Positions 23,296 through 37,100 are shown, counted from the stretch's first letter. The stretch is 64,000 nt of DNA from Pycnopodia helianthoides (GCA_032158295.1 CM063243.1:13236931-13300930); one strand, 5' to 3'. A program made the numbers and translations. Notes: generated from the sequence alone by a model not told the origin.

Positions 23296-25986
23296 ATGGA
23301 CGGTGTACAGGGAGCTGTCAGCATCGGGGATGAGCAGCGATTCGCCCGGAAGGACGATGTAGATGAAGGCCCGCTGGGTAAAGATCTGATCAAGACGGTG
23401 CAAAAATCGTGGGAAATAATTGTGGATAAATCACACGAGAATGGAACAACTCTGATCAAAAGGTAGGTTGGACCCCGTCATCTATGTGCACTAGTACTAC
23501 TGTCTACACAGTAAGTTACTATAACACAAACCTCAAACGTGATAATAGACAAAGTCAATCTCTCTTTTGTAATCTTCGTAAAAAAAACTGAAGGACAACA
23601 AAAGTTTGCTTAACCGGGCTTTAAATAAGTAAACATAATTTTGTTTAACCGGTGAAGTTAATAATCAGCAATGTTATAACCAGTGTTTGCTGAGCCCCGA
23701 GGAAACAGCCACAGGTAACTCGAGTGGGGTTTCAAAGCCCACACTCTCCACCTCTATGATCAGCGGTACCCCCCCCCCATCCCCAATTACTTCTCAAGGA
23801 CAGTACATGGCCTATATAATCGAAAGAGTAAACAACCCAACTGCCACTTTCCCCGGACTTTTTGATCATAATTTAATAAGTGAACACTGTGGCAATTGGA
23901 TTCTGCACTCTTGTAAAACAGCCACCAGTTTCATGATTATTTCAAAACTTCACATCACACAGGCTCTTGGACGAGCATCCCGATGAGCTCGTCCCACTGT
24001 TTTCCTTCGGTAAGGCGGGACTCAACAGGGAAGAGATGTACAAAAAACCGGCGTTTTTCAGGCACTGCAAGGGAGTCATGACTGTACTGGGCGTCGCCGT
24101 GAACAGTCTCAAGGACCTCCAAGCACTCGTCCCGGTGTTGGAAAAACTGGGCGCGAAACACAAGACCAAGAAGGTGAAAGCGGCACATTTTGAGGTAAAC
24201 AGAGAATAACTTTTCGGGGATATAACTTCCCTTTAAATGAATGGTCTCTCTTTAAGGCACATGGGAATAAGTAGCACTTTACAAGCCCCAATTTCATAGA
24301 GCTGCTTAAGCACCGAAAGTATAGCTAAGCATAACAAAACTATGCTTAATGAGAATAAGGTTAACAGCCAAAATACCATGTCACTTGTACCATTTGTGAC
24401 TGGTGCCCTGTTTAGTTTTGTTTAGCACAACATTGTTTTCTGCTTAAGCAGCTCTATGAAAATGGGCCCACAGGTTTGTATCTAACTTAAACTGGATGCA
24501 TAGTAAGCAAACGAAGAAAAACAACTTGCCCAATAAAAACAGAATATAATTAGTTCTTAGTGCCAAAATATGCATAGCCTACCATGGCGGGTCCAAAAGC
24601 ACTTATTTCAGGCGGGTGTAGCTCTATGGAGTCAAACATTGTTGCTACTTTAGCTAATGGTTCCTGGCTCCCCGGGTGCCAATACTCAAACAGGTTACTC
24701 ACACACAACACGTTTTGATTAGTTCCCAATTTCGTATATTCTGTACTTTCTCATTTCACCCCAATCTGATGGATATGTCATGACAAGGCTAAGTATGGAC
24801 TGCATTCGCTATAGTTATTCATGTATGCATTCCCCCTTTCTGTTTGGAGGAGAAAACTTTGATTGAATGCATGGGATATGGAATTTACTCAATACCGGTA
24901 ACTGGCTAGATTTTAACAGCTGTCGTTGGTAGTAAATGTCTCTATTGTATGATATTTTTACTCTTTGAAAACTTAATGGGACCCGATACTACAGTGAATG
25001 AAACACTTTCAGTTCACTTCTGAACTATGACCTTTGTAATTATATAATCCCATAGAAATGCCAAAGTGAGTTTTGATCATTATTTATGTTTATTATCACG
25101 TGAGCCGTTACCGGTTTATTTATTTATTTCCTTCATCATTATTACAAACAAGGGGGTGGGGAATGTCTGAGGAAACAGAATCCATTGACAAACAAAATAC
25201 AAATAAAGCAACTCAATTAATCAATCAAAAGTCTGCTTTATAACGGGGAGGCAAACTAGACCAGCAATGGCCATGGAACTGAAAAACCACCAACGCAGCG
25301 ATTTTGACGAGACTAGAGTCAGGCTGACCCAGAAACAGGTTAAAAATGGGATTTTGTCTCAGAATCTGCGTCAGTTTGACACAGTTTTGGATCAGTTTGA
25401 CACAGTTTCCGGGTCATACTGACCCAGAAATGGGTCAGGCCTCATTTTTATGTTATACAGAAAATTATAACAAGCAAAAAAATTAAATAAAAACAGCATG
25501 TGGTATATTCTCCAGGTTCGGAAGCCCGGGGAAGGTGTTGGGGGTGGGGGTGGGGAGGGGGGGAGGTGTAACCCAACTTTACTACAACAACTTCTGCTTG
25601 CCCTTTTCCAGAATACTTTCAGATTGTTCGGTACCCACAGTGAACAATTTTCCTCTTTATTTTGCCAAAAATAATGTATCTGTAAAAAACTACTGTATAC
25701 CTATTCTTTCAATTAAAAAATGGCATTTGTCTGGAAAACAATGAATAGTAATTAGCATCTTCCGATGACTTTTACATTATTTTGTGTGTCGTCCCAGAAA
25801 GTTGTTTGTAAACGAATGTGTCATTTATCTTATGGTTTGGTTTGCCTTTCTTGTATGCAGTACCTACAGGAAGCTTTTGTGTACATGCTTCGGCAGGCAC
25901 ACGGCAAAGACATGACAGACGAAATACTGGATGCATGGACAACAGTGTTTGCTGTAGTTATTGCGACGATGGGCAGCAAAATGTAG
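23296..25986 (+). CDS. Neuroglobin-like globin, three exons
   Basis: Exons 23296-23462, 23963-24194 and 25861-25986 give 174 residues. The ATG has a good context (A at -3, G at +4). Landmarks: Trp39 in helix A, CD1 Phe69 in LFSFG, distal E7 His90 in FFRHCKGVM, and proximal F8 His122 in LGAKHKTKKVK. The E7-F8 spacing and the LGxKH and YML segments resemble vertebrate neuroglobin, and both haem-ligating histidines suggest a possibly hexacoordinate haem (inference). The protein has an N-terminal extension of about 26 residues relative to neuroglobin. The introns are phase 2 in helix B and phase 0 in helix G, the ancestral globin positions B12.2 and G7.0; the extra E-helix intron of vertebrate neuroglobin is absent. 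Probable role: cytosolic O2/NO binding. No frame breaks. Confidence 0.88.
24285..24469. mobile_element. GGGCCCAATTTCATA-type MITE, copy 2
   Basis: In intron 2 of the globin. Ends GCCCCAATTTCATAGAGC and GCTCTATGAAAATGGGCCC are inverted; the interior carries CAGCCAAAATACCATGT as in the other copies. About 185 bp. Confidence 0.8.
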
Positions 25987-26447
25987 CTACACCGACCCTG
26001 TGTGCAGATAAGAGTTGAATTCATCTCTAAGAATGAGGAGATTCCCATAATGAATAATGATAATACTGGAGGAATTGTTCATCTTATCATTTTAACAGTG
26101 TAGCGGACCTAGTGTTGGACTCGGTAGAAATCATCTTGACTTACTGATGGTGGAGGGAAAAGATTCGCTGACTTCAAAATATTGTCAAGGGTGGTGGCAA
26201 AATACTCCATGGTCGTAAACCGAGGTCGTTAAAGGATTTTAATTTTTTTTTTGTAAACAAAAGGTTTATTGGATGCACCTTGATTGGCACTTTGGCTCAT
26301 GGTGGACATAACCCATCCGCACTAAACGATACTTCCTGACTGTGTCAAATTGATTCTTTTAGAAAAGTTATATTTCTTGATTATTCAACATGGAAGTGGC
26401 CCTCTAACACACTTTCACTCATTGGCTATAGTGTGACCCCTGATACA

Positions 26448-26453
26448 AATAAA
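26448..26453 (+). terminator. Candidate polyadenylation signal of the globin
   Basis: The first canonical AATAAA after the globin stop codon, about 460 bp downstream. Confidence 0.4.
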
Positions 26454-26527
26454 ATCGGAAAAAATAGAATTAGCTGTTGCAAACTGCTTACCAACCAAAA
26501 GGACCTGTAGTATAAATGCAAAACATT

Positions 26528-26900
26528 GACGTTTCGACCCTAGCAGAGTCTTTCTTGAAGACTACAAGACAACACACACATGCTTACAAGGGTGACAAGA
26601 GCAGTCAAGTGGAAATACATGAATAGAGAGAGTGGAGAGAGAAAAGCATAATGCATTCAGAAAGAAAGCAGGTGGGGGGGGGGGTTGGAGGGAAGGAGAT
26701 GGCTTGACCATAAGAAGTTGGAAGCACAAAGGACAAAATGGAAGGTCGGAAGAAAAGTAAATAATTAGTTAGTGGGGCAGTCTAAAATATGGATATCTTT
26801 GCCTTATCCCTTTCCCCCGCAGATGTATTTGTGTTGTGTTGTCATTTAACCTCGAGAAAGACTATGCTAAGTGGTATGGTCGAAACGTCAGGCCACTAAC
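26528..26900. repeat. Inverted-repeat element with GACGTTTCGACC ends
   Basis: The left arm GACGTTTCGACCCTAGCAGA is complemented by the right arm ending GGTCGAAACGTCAGGCCACT. About 370 bp, with a poly-G run inside. One arm-like copy lies at 1533-1600. Confidence 0.6.
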
Positions 26901-28511
26901 TCATTTTTTGCACAAATAAAATCTCTTGAAAACACCAGGAACTTCCCTCATACATCAGGTCGAGGCGTTCACTTGTGACAGCATTTAGGTTTTGTTGTAC
27001 ATCATTTTTTTGCGGAAATTAAAGGTGCCTTTTTGTCGCGCTGTCCCCCGAGCCCTTCGTTGCATCGAACTCTAACCTTCAACCTTTGTGTCTAAAACCA
27101 GTCAAGCTGGTATCTATAACAAAAGAATTGGGCGCTCCATCAGAACCCGATGTTATAATGCTGTTGAGAAGAGTTTTCATCTGTAAACCAAAATGTTACT
27201 TAACGGGGCAATATCGTCACGATCATAGCAGGCCTTTGGCTGTATTTAGAATTATGAACGCCCACCAAGTTACTGCACATGCGTGCTAACTCATTACGTC
27301 ACACGTGCGCACACGTGCAGCACGCCCAAAATGTTTTCGCTGTGACAGTCCCCCTTTAAGCATTTCGTTTGTATATAGTCTAAAAACACCTTCAACTTAT
27401 CAACACAGATTTTGCTAATCGAAATGCGTATATAATGTGATTTTTAGCTTGCGGGGAAAAAATAGGCCCGGTCATTTGTAGTCTTGACTCAAGACGTTTT
27501 CAAGTATAGTTTTTCAATAAATATTGGTTTTTGTATTCCAATTAAAAGTTAAATATATTTATAAACAAAAAACTTTAACAATGTATGTTTCATCTGAGTA
27601 AAATTTATTGGTAATAAATATTCAATCAATATTGTAATGACCACATTTCAAGATACACATCATTTGATTTGTTTTAAAGAGACACTCCATTGTAAATAAA
27701 CACACCATGCAAACAGCCGATTGCAACCAAGTCAATAATTAACGATCACGTTTTTGATAAACATCGCTGTTTTCAGAACAACGGCCTTGGCTACAGCTAA
27801 GGCTCCGTCAGTAATTTTGAAAACGAGCACATTTTGTACGAGGCTTCAAAGAGGTGAGAGGGAGCCTAAGCCCGTACTCGCATCCCTAGCCTTGGTTTTT
27901 CGAAGGCGTTATGCTTCCCCGGGGATTTTACACGTTCAAATTTGCCCGTTTAGATTGTGCATCTCGATTTAAGAACTCGAACTCGAACATTACAAGTTAT
28001 ATATCAAGATAACTGGCACTGGTAAACACTCCATAAACAGTAAACTATTGCATAAAGTATCGCTAAAAAATTGATAAAATTTCCAGAACCAATCGGTGGT
28101 GCTTCGTACCTTTCGTACACAAGTTTAATTAAATATTATTTCCCTTGAAGATTATTAAGTCCAATATTAGTAATTAACGGGAGGAAAACATGACAAGTTA
28201 CAATCTTATTGTAAAAATCCCTCCAGAGAAATCTTTCCATCTGAAATAATATCCACGTCGTGGTGATACAGTTTGAAGACGCATAAAATAACCATTGCTT
28301 ATTTTGACTGCCGTTACCGAAATAAGCCCGACATGAAAGTTTACACGATCTGACAAAAACAAAGACCGTTTTGCGTTATTTCTGACACGTGACCACCGAA
28401 TTTGATGACGTTTTCACAGGTTATTGTGTCTTTATTGATAACTATGGGATGGGAATTTACTTACTTCAGAAAAAAATCCATAATCCATTTTTAATTATAT
28501 GTTTTACATCA
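26901..28511. other. Intergenic spacer, no feature seen
   Basis: AT-rich spacer between the globin and POMT2. No exon pair, RNA gene or clear repeat recognised. Confidence 0.4.
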
Positions 28512-28694
28512 GGGCCCAATTTCATAAGCAGAAAATATTGGTTAACAATTACCTGCTGAGCAGAAATGAGCAGGTCACCAGTTACAAATTGTACATGTGA
28601 TATAGTAGTTTGGCTGGTAACCTTATTCTGTTAAGCATAATTTTGTTGTGCTTAGCTACTTTTTGTGCTTAAGCAGCTCTATGAAATTGGGCCC
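28512..28694. mobile_element. GGGCCCAATTTCATA-type MITE, copy 3 (best preserved)
   Basis: 183 bp bounded by GGGCCCAATTTCATA and its exact complement TATGAAATTGGGCCC. The interior contains GAGCAGGTCACCAGTTACAA and GGCTGGTAACCTTATTCTG. This copy defines the family. Confidence 0.85.
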
Positions 28695-28855
28695 AGGTCA
28701 TTAAACATTCCCGGCACCGTTCATCATATTGGAGATAAAGATGAACAAGTTTGTGATAAAATGAATTGTACCTATACAATATGCTTAATAAATATATTTT
28801 CATATTACGATAGCAGATAATATTTAGTCATTACCAGACAAAACGTTTCTATTGT

Positions 28856-28880
28856 AAAAAAAAAAAAAAAAAAAAAAAAT
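28856..28880. repeat. Poly-A run of about 25 bases
   Basis: An uninterrupted A homopolymer in intergenic sequence. No retroelement body was recognised next to it. Confidence 0.8.
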
Positions 28881-29699
28881 TGTATCAAAACTCTCGAATG
28901 TGAAACAATGACGATTCCAAATGTCTGGAGTCATGGTTTGTAAGTATGTTGTACAAGAAGGGAAACTTTCTCATGGTTTTATTTCCTAAAATTGGAACAG
29001 CGTAACAAAGTAGGGTTACGTTCTGAAGAGGGGGGGGGGTGTCGACTTCATAGATATCAAATGCAAATCTTTACTATTTATTTAACATATGAAGAATAAA
29101 TATCTTCAATTTGATAACTTTTGCAAGAACGAGGCTTTTTACATCTCAAATAGATAAATATTCCAACAGTACTAAAACAAAAACAAGGTGTTCGTGCACA
29201 TATTGCACGAGCACCTAACAAAAACACACACACAATTAACAAACATGATTTTATCACACACAACAATTTCTTTTCTTAGTACCAACTTCTCAGTTAAAAT
29301 ATTGCATATTTCCTACATTTTAAGTATTGAGGGACTGGAATTATGTTGTTTACACATGTTGGGAATGGTATTTATAAATACTGGTTTATGGTTTTTAGTA
29401 GAAATATGTACTGTTAAAGTAGTGTTGATTTAACCGTCTGCATTCACGAACTTGAATAAAATTTGTAAAATAAAAACAAAATATTGATAATAAAATTCAG
29501 AACTCCGTGAACAATGAATGTGGTAGCCGGACCAGAACCTAATTATGCAGTTCTGTTATGCAGTAAAATGATATGTGCTTGTTTGTATCTTATGTGTATA
29601 ACTTTATCTCCCCCAAACAAAACAAAGCATAGGACCAGCCACTAAGAACGCATAATAATTATAATAATGCTATTTAGGCTAATAACCCGCCTGCTCTTT

Positions 29700-29815
29700 T
29701 GCACATTTTGCTGTTAATAACAACAATAATAATACAACAGCACTTGTATAGTGCATTATGGATCCTAGATCCCTCGATGCACTTTACAATTTAAAAATGC
29801 TTGGCAGATGGCCAA
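29700..29815 (-). mobile_element. LINE 3' tail-like fragment
   Basis: On the - strand it has AAATTGTAAAGTGCATCGAG, then a GCACTATACAAGTGCTGTTG stretch and (TTATTATTG)n, similar to the 3' ends of the LINE and SINE tails at 35942-36235 and 4900-4933. Short and untranslatable. Confidence 0.45.
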
Positions 29816-29971
29816 AAAAAGTGACATGATGAACAGCTCTGCCCAATTTCATCAAGCTGCTGAATGCAGTAGAATCGAAGCGGGAAACCCATCACTTAAG
29901 TCAGTGGCATAACCAGGGGAAGGGGCCCCTCCCCTCTCAGAATCTTAGCCCCAAATGAGATCGACAAAAAT

Positions 29972-30167
29972 AAACAAATGAATGGTTCAATACATTAAAT
30001 AGTCCCCCTTCTGAAAAGCAATAATAAAAAATAAAATAAATAAATAAGTAACAGTAAACAAAAAAATTAACAAATGAATGGTTCAATACATTAAATAGTC
30101 CCCCTTCTGAAAAAAAGCAATAATAAAAAATAAAATAAATAAATAAGTAACAGTAAACAAAAAAATA
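29972..30167 (+). repeat. Direct tandem duplication, 97-bp unit x 2
   Basis: Two nearly identical units, each starting AACAAATGAATGGTTCAATA and containing GTCCCCCTTCTGAAAA then an A-rich (AAATA)n part. The few differences suggest a young duplication. Confidence 0.85.
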
Positions 30168-30870
30168 ACAAATAATAATAATAATATTAATAAAAGTAAA
30201 AAATAATAAATGAAAATTATGTCAATGCCCGCTTGCCCACCCTCCCTCCAAGTGAAAATGTCTGGTTACGTCACTTTATAAAGTACATGTATGGTATTTT
30301 GGCTGGTAACCTTGTTCTGGTAAGCGAAAACTACGGTCCACAATTTTATGGAGTCCAAAGTTTGGTTCTACAAAACGGCAGACAGTGTTAGTACATGAAG
30401 TTAAAGAAAAACAGCACAATTTTGAGGGATATTTGTGTGGATCATTATATTCTACTTTCAAACCATATTCATTTCCCAAGAAACGCTTTTTATAGCCCAA
30501 AGCACCCAATCCCGAGGGAGCGAGTCCCTTTAAGCATGTGTTGATGGCCTCCAATAGAAAATAAAATAGGTCCAATGTTGCAAAAAGAAAGGTGTGTTGA
30601 TTGTGTACATGCTGTCGTTATCTATGTCATGTTTCCCGTGTGTAACAGCAGTATTGAATACCGTTCTCATTTTACAAAGAGGGGTTCTGACTAGTCTGCA
30701 TTTCTTGCATCAGTTTGGTCACATTGTCTCAAATGGGACGAAAGACAGAAGGTAAACAAATGTATTGCTCCATTAAGAACTTGACAAGAGTGGGATAAAA
30801 AAGCATATCATAACTTAAGCAGACAAACTTATACTGTGATTTGAAATAATAAACTGGCCAACAAAAAGGT

Positions 30871-31095
30871 CTAGGACCCAATTTCATGGCTCTGCATACC
30901 ACCGTATTCTGCACTTACAGTCACCATTCTCCGCTTAAAGAATAAGCGCCAAATTTCTGCGCTAGCTGTGTAAGCAAAACATGCTTAGTAACAGGAAGTG
31001 CACATGTGATGCACAAACAAAAATTCCTTGCTAGCCTGTGAAATCTTCTAGCGTTAAGCATGGATTAGTCTGCTTCTGTAGCTTGGACTAAGCTG
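30871..31095. mobile_element. Diverged GGGCCCAATTTCATA-type element
   Basis: Starts AGGACCCAATTTCATGGCTC and carries TTTCTGCGCTAGC and GTAAGC motifs shared with the element at 58278-58776. It lies just past the POMT2 stop codon and may be within its 3' UTR. Confidence 0.6.
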
Positions 31096-31199
31096 TGCAG
31101 TTAAGAATTACCATTGCAGTCAGACTGCAATAAGGGACTGCAATAAGGTCCCAAATGAAGATAATACCTAATCTCTATAACGATGACCTGCTAGCAAGG

Positions 31200-34100
31200 T
31201 CAGAACTCCCACGAGTCCATCCAATGAAGACCATCCATGTTGCTTGTTTTATTACCTGATGAGTGTGTTATCCCATAGGATAGAGGGTGAAACAGGTAAA
31301 AACTGCAAGAACAAAACAAACAAAATGGTTAAAGAGGTTTAATTGAACTATAAATATTTCATAATTTCCAGCACATATGGTAGTTAAAGCATTAATTAAG
31401 GTAAATAAACATTTACCTTAAAAAGCTTTAAATCTCTTCACAAACATCTCATTGTTTTGCTTGAAATTTTTAGACTTGGTACTAAAATCAATTTTAAAAA
31501 TCCACCAACCGAAAAACCAACTTTAAAAAATAATTATACTGCGGTTAATATATAAGATATGTCATAAGACTAAACACATTTCCTAATTTCCTGCATACAG
31601 AGTAAATAAATTGAAAAGCATCAAATATAAGCCGTACATCTACTATAAAAAATCCTTTAAAAAAACATCTCATTGTTTTGCTTGATTTAAATCGATTAGG
31701 TTCTGTGCCCCTAAACAAAAATCAATTGACAGCAGTAAGTTTTGGTTTGATTTGTATTGTTGTTAAATCAAGTTCACTTTTGACCTGTTAACGTTCACAA
31801 AGACAATTAGTTCAAAGAAAAGAAATGTCATGTGATGCCTAGCTTGGTTGACAATTGTTAACTTGAGTTTATAGTAAAGATATATAACAGAACTATAAAT
31901 GTTATTAATTTCCTGCACAGAGGTTAAATATGGCACCAGGTTTAACATAGCAGTTTACCCTGAAATACTTTTAAAAGCAGCTTAATTGTTTGTTTCAATG
32001 ATAGATTTGGTAGTGTACCCCCCCCCCCACCTCTTTCAGTGTCAAAACATTTGTGTGTTCAGTAACACCATAGAGTGGGGAGTTTGGATTCATACATGTA
32101 AGCCATTTGTAGTTAGATTTAAATGTCTGGTACAATTAATTGCTTTTTAGTCACAAGCTACCACTTAAATTTGAATTCCTCAGACTAATGAAACAGTTGC
32201 TACGTCACATATAATTTCGGGGCAAGCTATTATGCGTACATAACAGACAGTGAATTCCCAAACACATTTCTGAGTGAATGTGTATGGCACAATGGTACCA
32301 GGGTTTGCTCATCTGGAGGTTGCTATACAAAAGCTTGCCCCAACCCATTTCACATAGCCAGGCCTGCACATAGCAACTGACTCTATAGTATGACAAGTTC
32401 AAATTAAGCAGTAACTTGTGAATAAGCAAGACATTGTACCAGACATTAACGAACACCTGTGTTAGTACTAACATACTGATGCAGCAATAACAGTTGTACA
32501 CAATGAAAACCAAAAGTAAAAGATGTACTATATTCTACAAGCTCCAAGTAAAATCACATTGAAGGCTTGAATGGTACTAGAATTGTATACTGGAATCAAA
32601 TGACAGTTCCAGCAGGAATATACCAAGTAAGTAAGTTGCAGTTTAGAAATATCATACAATGAAATTGAATACCTCAATGATAATAACTATCATGCACCGA
32701 TACAACAGAAACACAAAAACAGAAGAAGAATTAAACAGCAAAGGCAAACAAATAAGTCCGGAAAAGAAGGGTTTTGAGAGAAATATCTTACTATGAAATT
32801 AGATACCTCAATAAAACTAATAATAATACAAGCACTTAAATAAAATAATACATCACTTAGAACAAACAATGCATCAATACATCAATACAAAACGGAAGAA
32901 AAAGTCGAGCTTTGATAGATGTTTTAAATTCAGTGAGATAAGCAATCACATAATAAGTATGTCAACTTCTTTTTATCAGTAGAGCATAAGCTTTAACAAT
33001 AGGTTAAAAGTTTGCCATTTCTCACCTGTGTATAACAATGGAGAGTACAACAATAACACTGCTATTGTAGACACTGAGTTTTGTCTTTGAGGGGCAGTGA
33101 GTCCCAATAGTCTGAAGGATAAAGTCTAACAACACTCCTGCAAAGAGGACGGAAGACGAGGGTTAATGACGATTTAAGCTTTTGATTTTTCAATTTAAAA
33201 CAAAAGACTCAGGTTACCCCAGCCCAGAGCTGTTGTGGTGTGTCGTGGCCAAGCGCACTGGACTCAATCTATGGTGTTTCTGACCAGCAGAGTGCGAGTC
33301 CGGGTCTTGACACTTGTGTCCTTGCTTCTTCCTTCGGATGGGACATAAAGCGCGGGTCTTTGCCGTTTGTGTAAGGCACGTAAAAGAACCTAGTACACTT
33401 GTCATCAAGAGAAGGGGTTTGCCCCGGTGCATTCTGGTATGGATGGCTGCAGATTGCCCAATAGCACCTTGTAAATCGTTACATGGTGCTACGTAAAATA
33501 ATTGGGTCTTACATGTATATTTCAAAAATAGCTCCACATACACTGTAGAAAACATAATGAGTGCTTTGGGACGCCCGCCAGGTGTGATAAAGCACTATAT
33601 AAGAACAGCAGATCATTGTGTGTATTTTTTTATTGAAGACTGTTTTAACTGAAATAACAATATTAAGGAAGGCAGATTTAAAGAAGTGCTATACAAGAAA
33701 AACAGTACTCTAAAATGTAAAAAGTTGAGGGAAAAAATGTTGTGGAATGGCCCTAGAATAAGGCTAATTGGAGAAGGGATCCTGCACACAGGTTAGAGTG
33801 CTGGATGTAGACACACTGCATCATCACAGCTTGTGCTTGCACTGACTGCAGCTCAGAATAACACAAGGTTAGTGCGCTGAATAAAGCTGCTGTCAATTAA
33901 TAATTTTACTACTGCCTTCCTCAGACTGCAATGGGTTGGGAGGGGGAGGGAGGAGATGGAGGGATGGGGGGAGTAGAGGGGAGGAGGGGAGGGGAGGAGG
34001 GGGGGGAGGAGGAGGGGGTGGTAAGACACTGTTGAGATTACCTGAGAGCATGCTGTTGAAGAGCATAGCTGGGAAGTAGTGATGAAAGTACAGGACCCTC

Positions 34101-37100
34101 CCCATGACAAAGAATGGGGCATAGTGGAGAAACCATCCCAGGAAGAACAATTCACATACCCTGAAAGTCCTCTGACATCTCACTGTATAAGAAGAATAAT
34201 ATACACAAATTAACTGCTGTGAGTGCTATTCCGAGGGGAGTATTCTATTTTCCCGAGGCGAAACCAAAGGAAATATAGAATGGTCCAAGGGTCAACGAGG
34301 GAGTCGTAGTTTCAACAATTGATTAAAAGCAGACAGTTCTTTTTAGTAACTCCCACAACAATACACTAATATAGACGTCTAAGTAACAATGCTATGGGTT
34401 TAGTAGGCTTGTACGAGTTGGTGTACGAGTTGGTGTACGAGTTGGTTACGAATTTGGTATAGAGTCGGTGTACGAGTTGGTGTCGAGTTGGTGTACAGTT
34501 GGTGTACGAGTTGGTGTACGAGTTGGTGTACGAGTTGGTGTACGAGTTGGTATGTGTACGAGTTGGTGTACGAGTTGGTGTACGAGTTGGTGTCGAGTGG
34601 TTGAGTGTGTACGAGTTGGTGTACGATGTGAGTTGGTGTACGAGTTGGTGTACGAGTTGGTGTACGAGTTGGTGTATGAGTTGGTGTACGAGTTGGTGTG
34701 GTACGAGTTGGTGTACGAGTTGTGTGGTGTACGAGTTGGTGTACAGAGTTGGTTTTACGAGTTGTGTTCGAGTTGGTGTACGAGTTGCTATACTTGTATC
34801 ATTAGTGACAAATGTCTGAGCTAGGTCTTACCTCGCAATGCTGGCGTCACGGTACAGCCCTTCTTTTCACTCAATAACCAGAGTACGTACAAAACCAGAA
34901 ACAGCACCAGACACACCAGATTGCCCATGAAAACAATTGGGTTGCCTAGGAGATAGACCCCCAGGGGAGATTTATGACCACCTGAAAACCATTGACCCTG
35001 AGAAGGAATGGTAAAGAAGGAGTAATCAGGCAGTTCCCACTGTGGGTAGGTTAAAAAACCATAATCAGACAGAGCCCACTGTGGGTAGGTTAAACAACCA
35101 TAATCAGGCAGAGCCTACTGTGGGTAGGTTAAACAACCATAATCAGGCAGTGCCCAGTGTGTGTAGGTTAAATAACCATAATCAGGCAGTTCCCACTGTG
35201 GGTAGGTTAAAAAACCATAATCAGACAGAGCCCACTGGGGTAGGTTAAACAACCATAATCAGGCAGTGCCCACTGTGGGTAGGTTAAACAACCATAATCA
35301 GGCAGTGCCCACTGTGGGTTGGTTAAATAACCATAATCAGACAGAGCCCACTGTGGGTAGGTTAAACAACCACAATCAGGCAGTGCCCAGTGTGTGTAGG
35401 TTAAATAACCATAATCAGACAGAGCCCACTGTGGGTAGGTTAAACAACCACAATCAGGCAGTGCCCAGTGTGTGTAGGTTAAATAACCATAGTCAGGCAG
35501 TGCCCACTGTAGGTTGGTTAAATAACCATAATCAGGCAGTGCCCACTGTAGGTAGGTTAAATAACCATAATCAGACAGAGCCCACTGTGGGTAGGTTAAA
35601 CAACCACAATCAGGCAGTGCCCAGTGTGTGTAGGTTAAATAACCATAGTCAGGCAGTGCCCACTGTAGGTTGGTTAAATAACCATAATCAGGCAGTGCCC
35701 ACTGTAGGTAGGTTAAATAACCATAATCAGGTAGTGCCCACTGTAGGTAGGTTAAATAACCATAATCAGGCAGTGCCCACTGTAGGTAGGTTAACCAACC
35801 ATAATTAGGCAGTGCCCACTGTAGGTAGGTTAAATAACCATAATCAGGCAGTGCCCACTGTGGGTAAGTTAAATAACCATAATCAGGCAGTGCCCACTGT
35901 GGGTAGGTTAAATAACCATAATATCATTAGACAATACTTATAACAATAATATATAAATACAGGGCATTTATATAGCGCTCTAACTAACCAGAAGAAGTAT
36001 CACAGCGCTTTACAAAATTAAACAACGAGCAAAAAGAGGAACATATAGAGAATGAGCAAAAATCTTTTAAACAAGTGAGTTTTTAAAGAGATTTGTTGAA
36101 AGCTGCTAGTGAGTTAGAGTATCGGATACTGTTGGGTAAATTGTTCCAGAGTTTAGGGGCAGCAGCGTGGAAGCTTTTGTCCCCAGTGGTAGTTACAGGT
36201 TTGGGGCACAACAAGTAATTTGGTCTCCGCAATTAACTGTGGCTGCTTACCCTATAGTTAAGTAGCCATTGCCAAGGTCGAGATGTCACCTCCCCAACCT
36301 TAGGTTTGAGTTGACTATTGCCCTACAGGAATACAGAAACAAACAAAAAATCATTTAAGAAAGGCAAGATGAAAAATATTGCCCCAATTCATGTGACGTC
36401 ATCACCTATGATAAATCTTAGTTGTGCCGTTTTTCGGAGTCGGATTCCCTGTGTACTGTGCAATGTGTATCTTACGTGACAGTAGCCACATGAGACGTTA
36501 GGGCCCGGGGTCTATACAAGGGTTTCACACAAAATATTTAAACCAAACAAAGCAAGTAGGCCACTGAAACTAAAATCATACATTTCAAGTTTGAGTTGAC
36601 TTCTTTACCCAAGAAAAAAACAAAAAAACAAAACACAAACCTTTTGGGAATATTAGATAAAAATATAAAAGGTTATTCGATATATTCGAGGGAAAAAAGA
36701 AAGAGTTGTAGTCACCTGTAGCATCACCACATGGGACTCAATAAATTTCTCTGAAAAAGATGGGGAGAGGACCTCAAAACTGATGTTGGGCACTGTGAAA
36801 ATAACAATACACAACATCATTCATTAGGGAACTTCAAATACTTTAACTTAAATATAGAGCACTGCTGCAACGGACATAAAAATATAAATACTGTGTGACA
36901 TTATGTGTATGGCAAACTGTTCCAGATCAACCAACGGGAAAGCTGGACAAATTTAAAGGAACATTACACAATTGGTTTTTGCTAACAAAACAGTTGCTGG
37001 CAGTGTAAGCACTTTATGTAATCCACCATATACATTAACTGACAAACCTGTAGAAGTTTGAGATCGATCGGCCATCTGGGTCACGAGAAAATAGTGAAAA

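Noticed and set aside
34468..34824. Open frames of about 110 codons rich in ELVY repeats
   Set aside because: They are the 12-bp minisatellite read in frame; the unit length is a multiple of three, so long open frames are expected.
35266..35808. 180-codon open frame with 13-residue repeats
   Set aside because: This is the 39-bp intronic minisatellite read in frame, with no signal peptide, domain or conserved start.
35028..35925. Regularly spaced repeats that could suggest a CRISPR array
   Set aside because: There are no unique spacers; the 39-bp units are directly adjacent, and the genome is eukaryotic.
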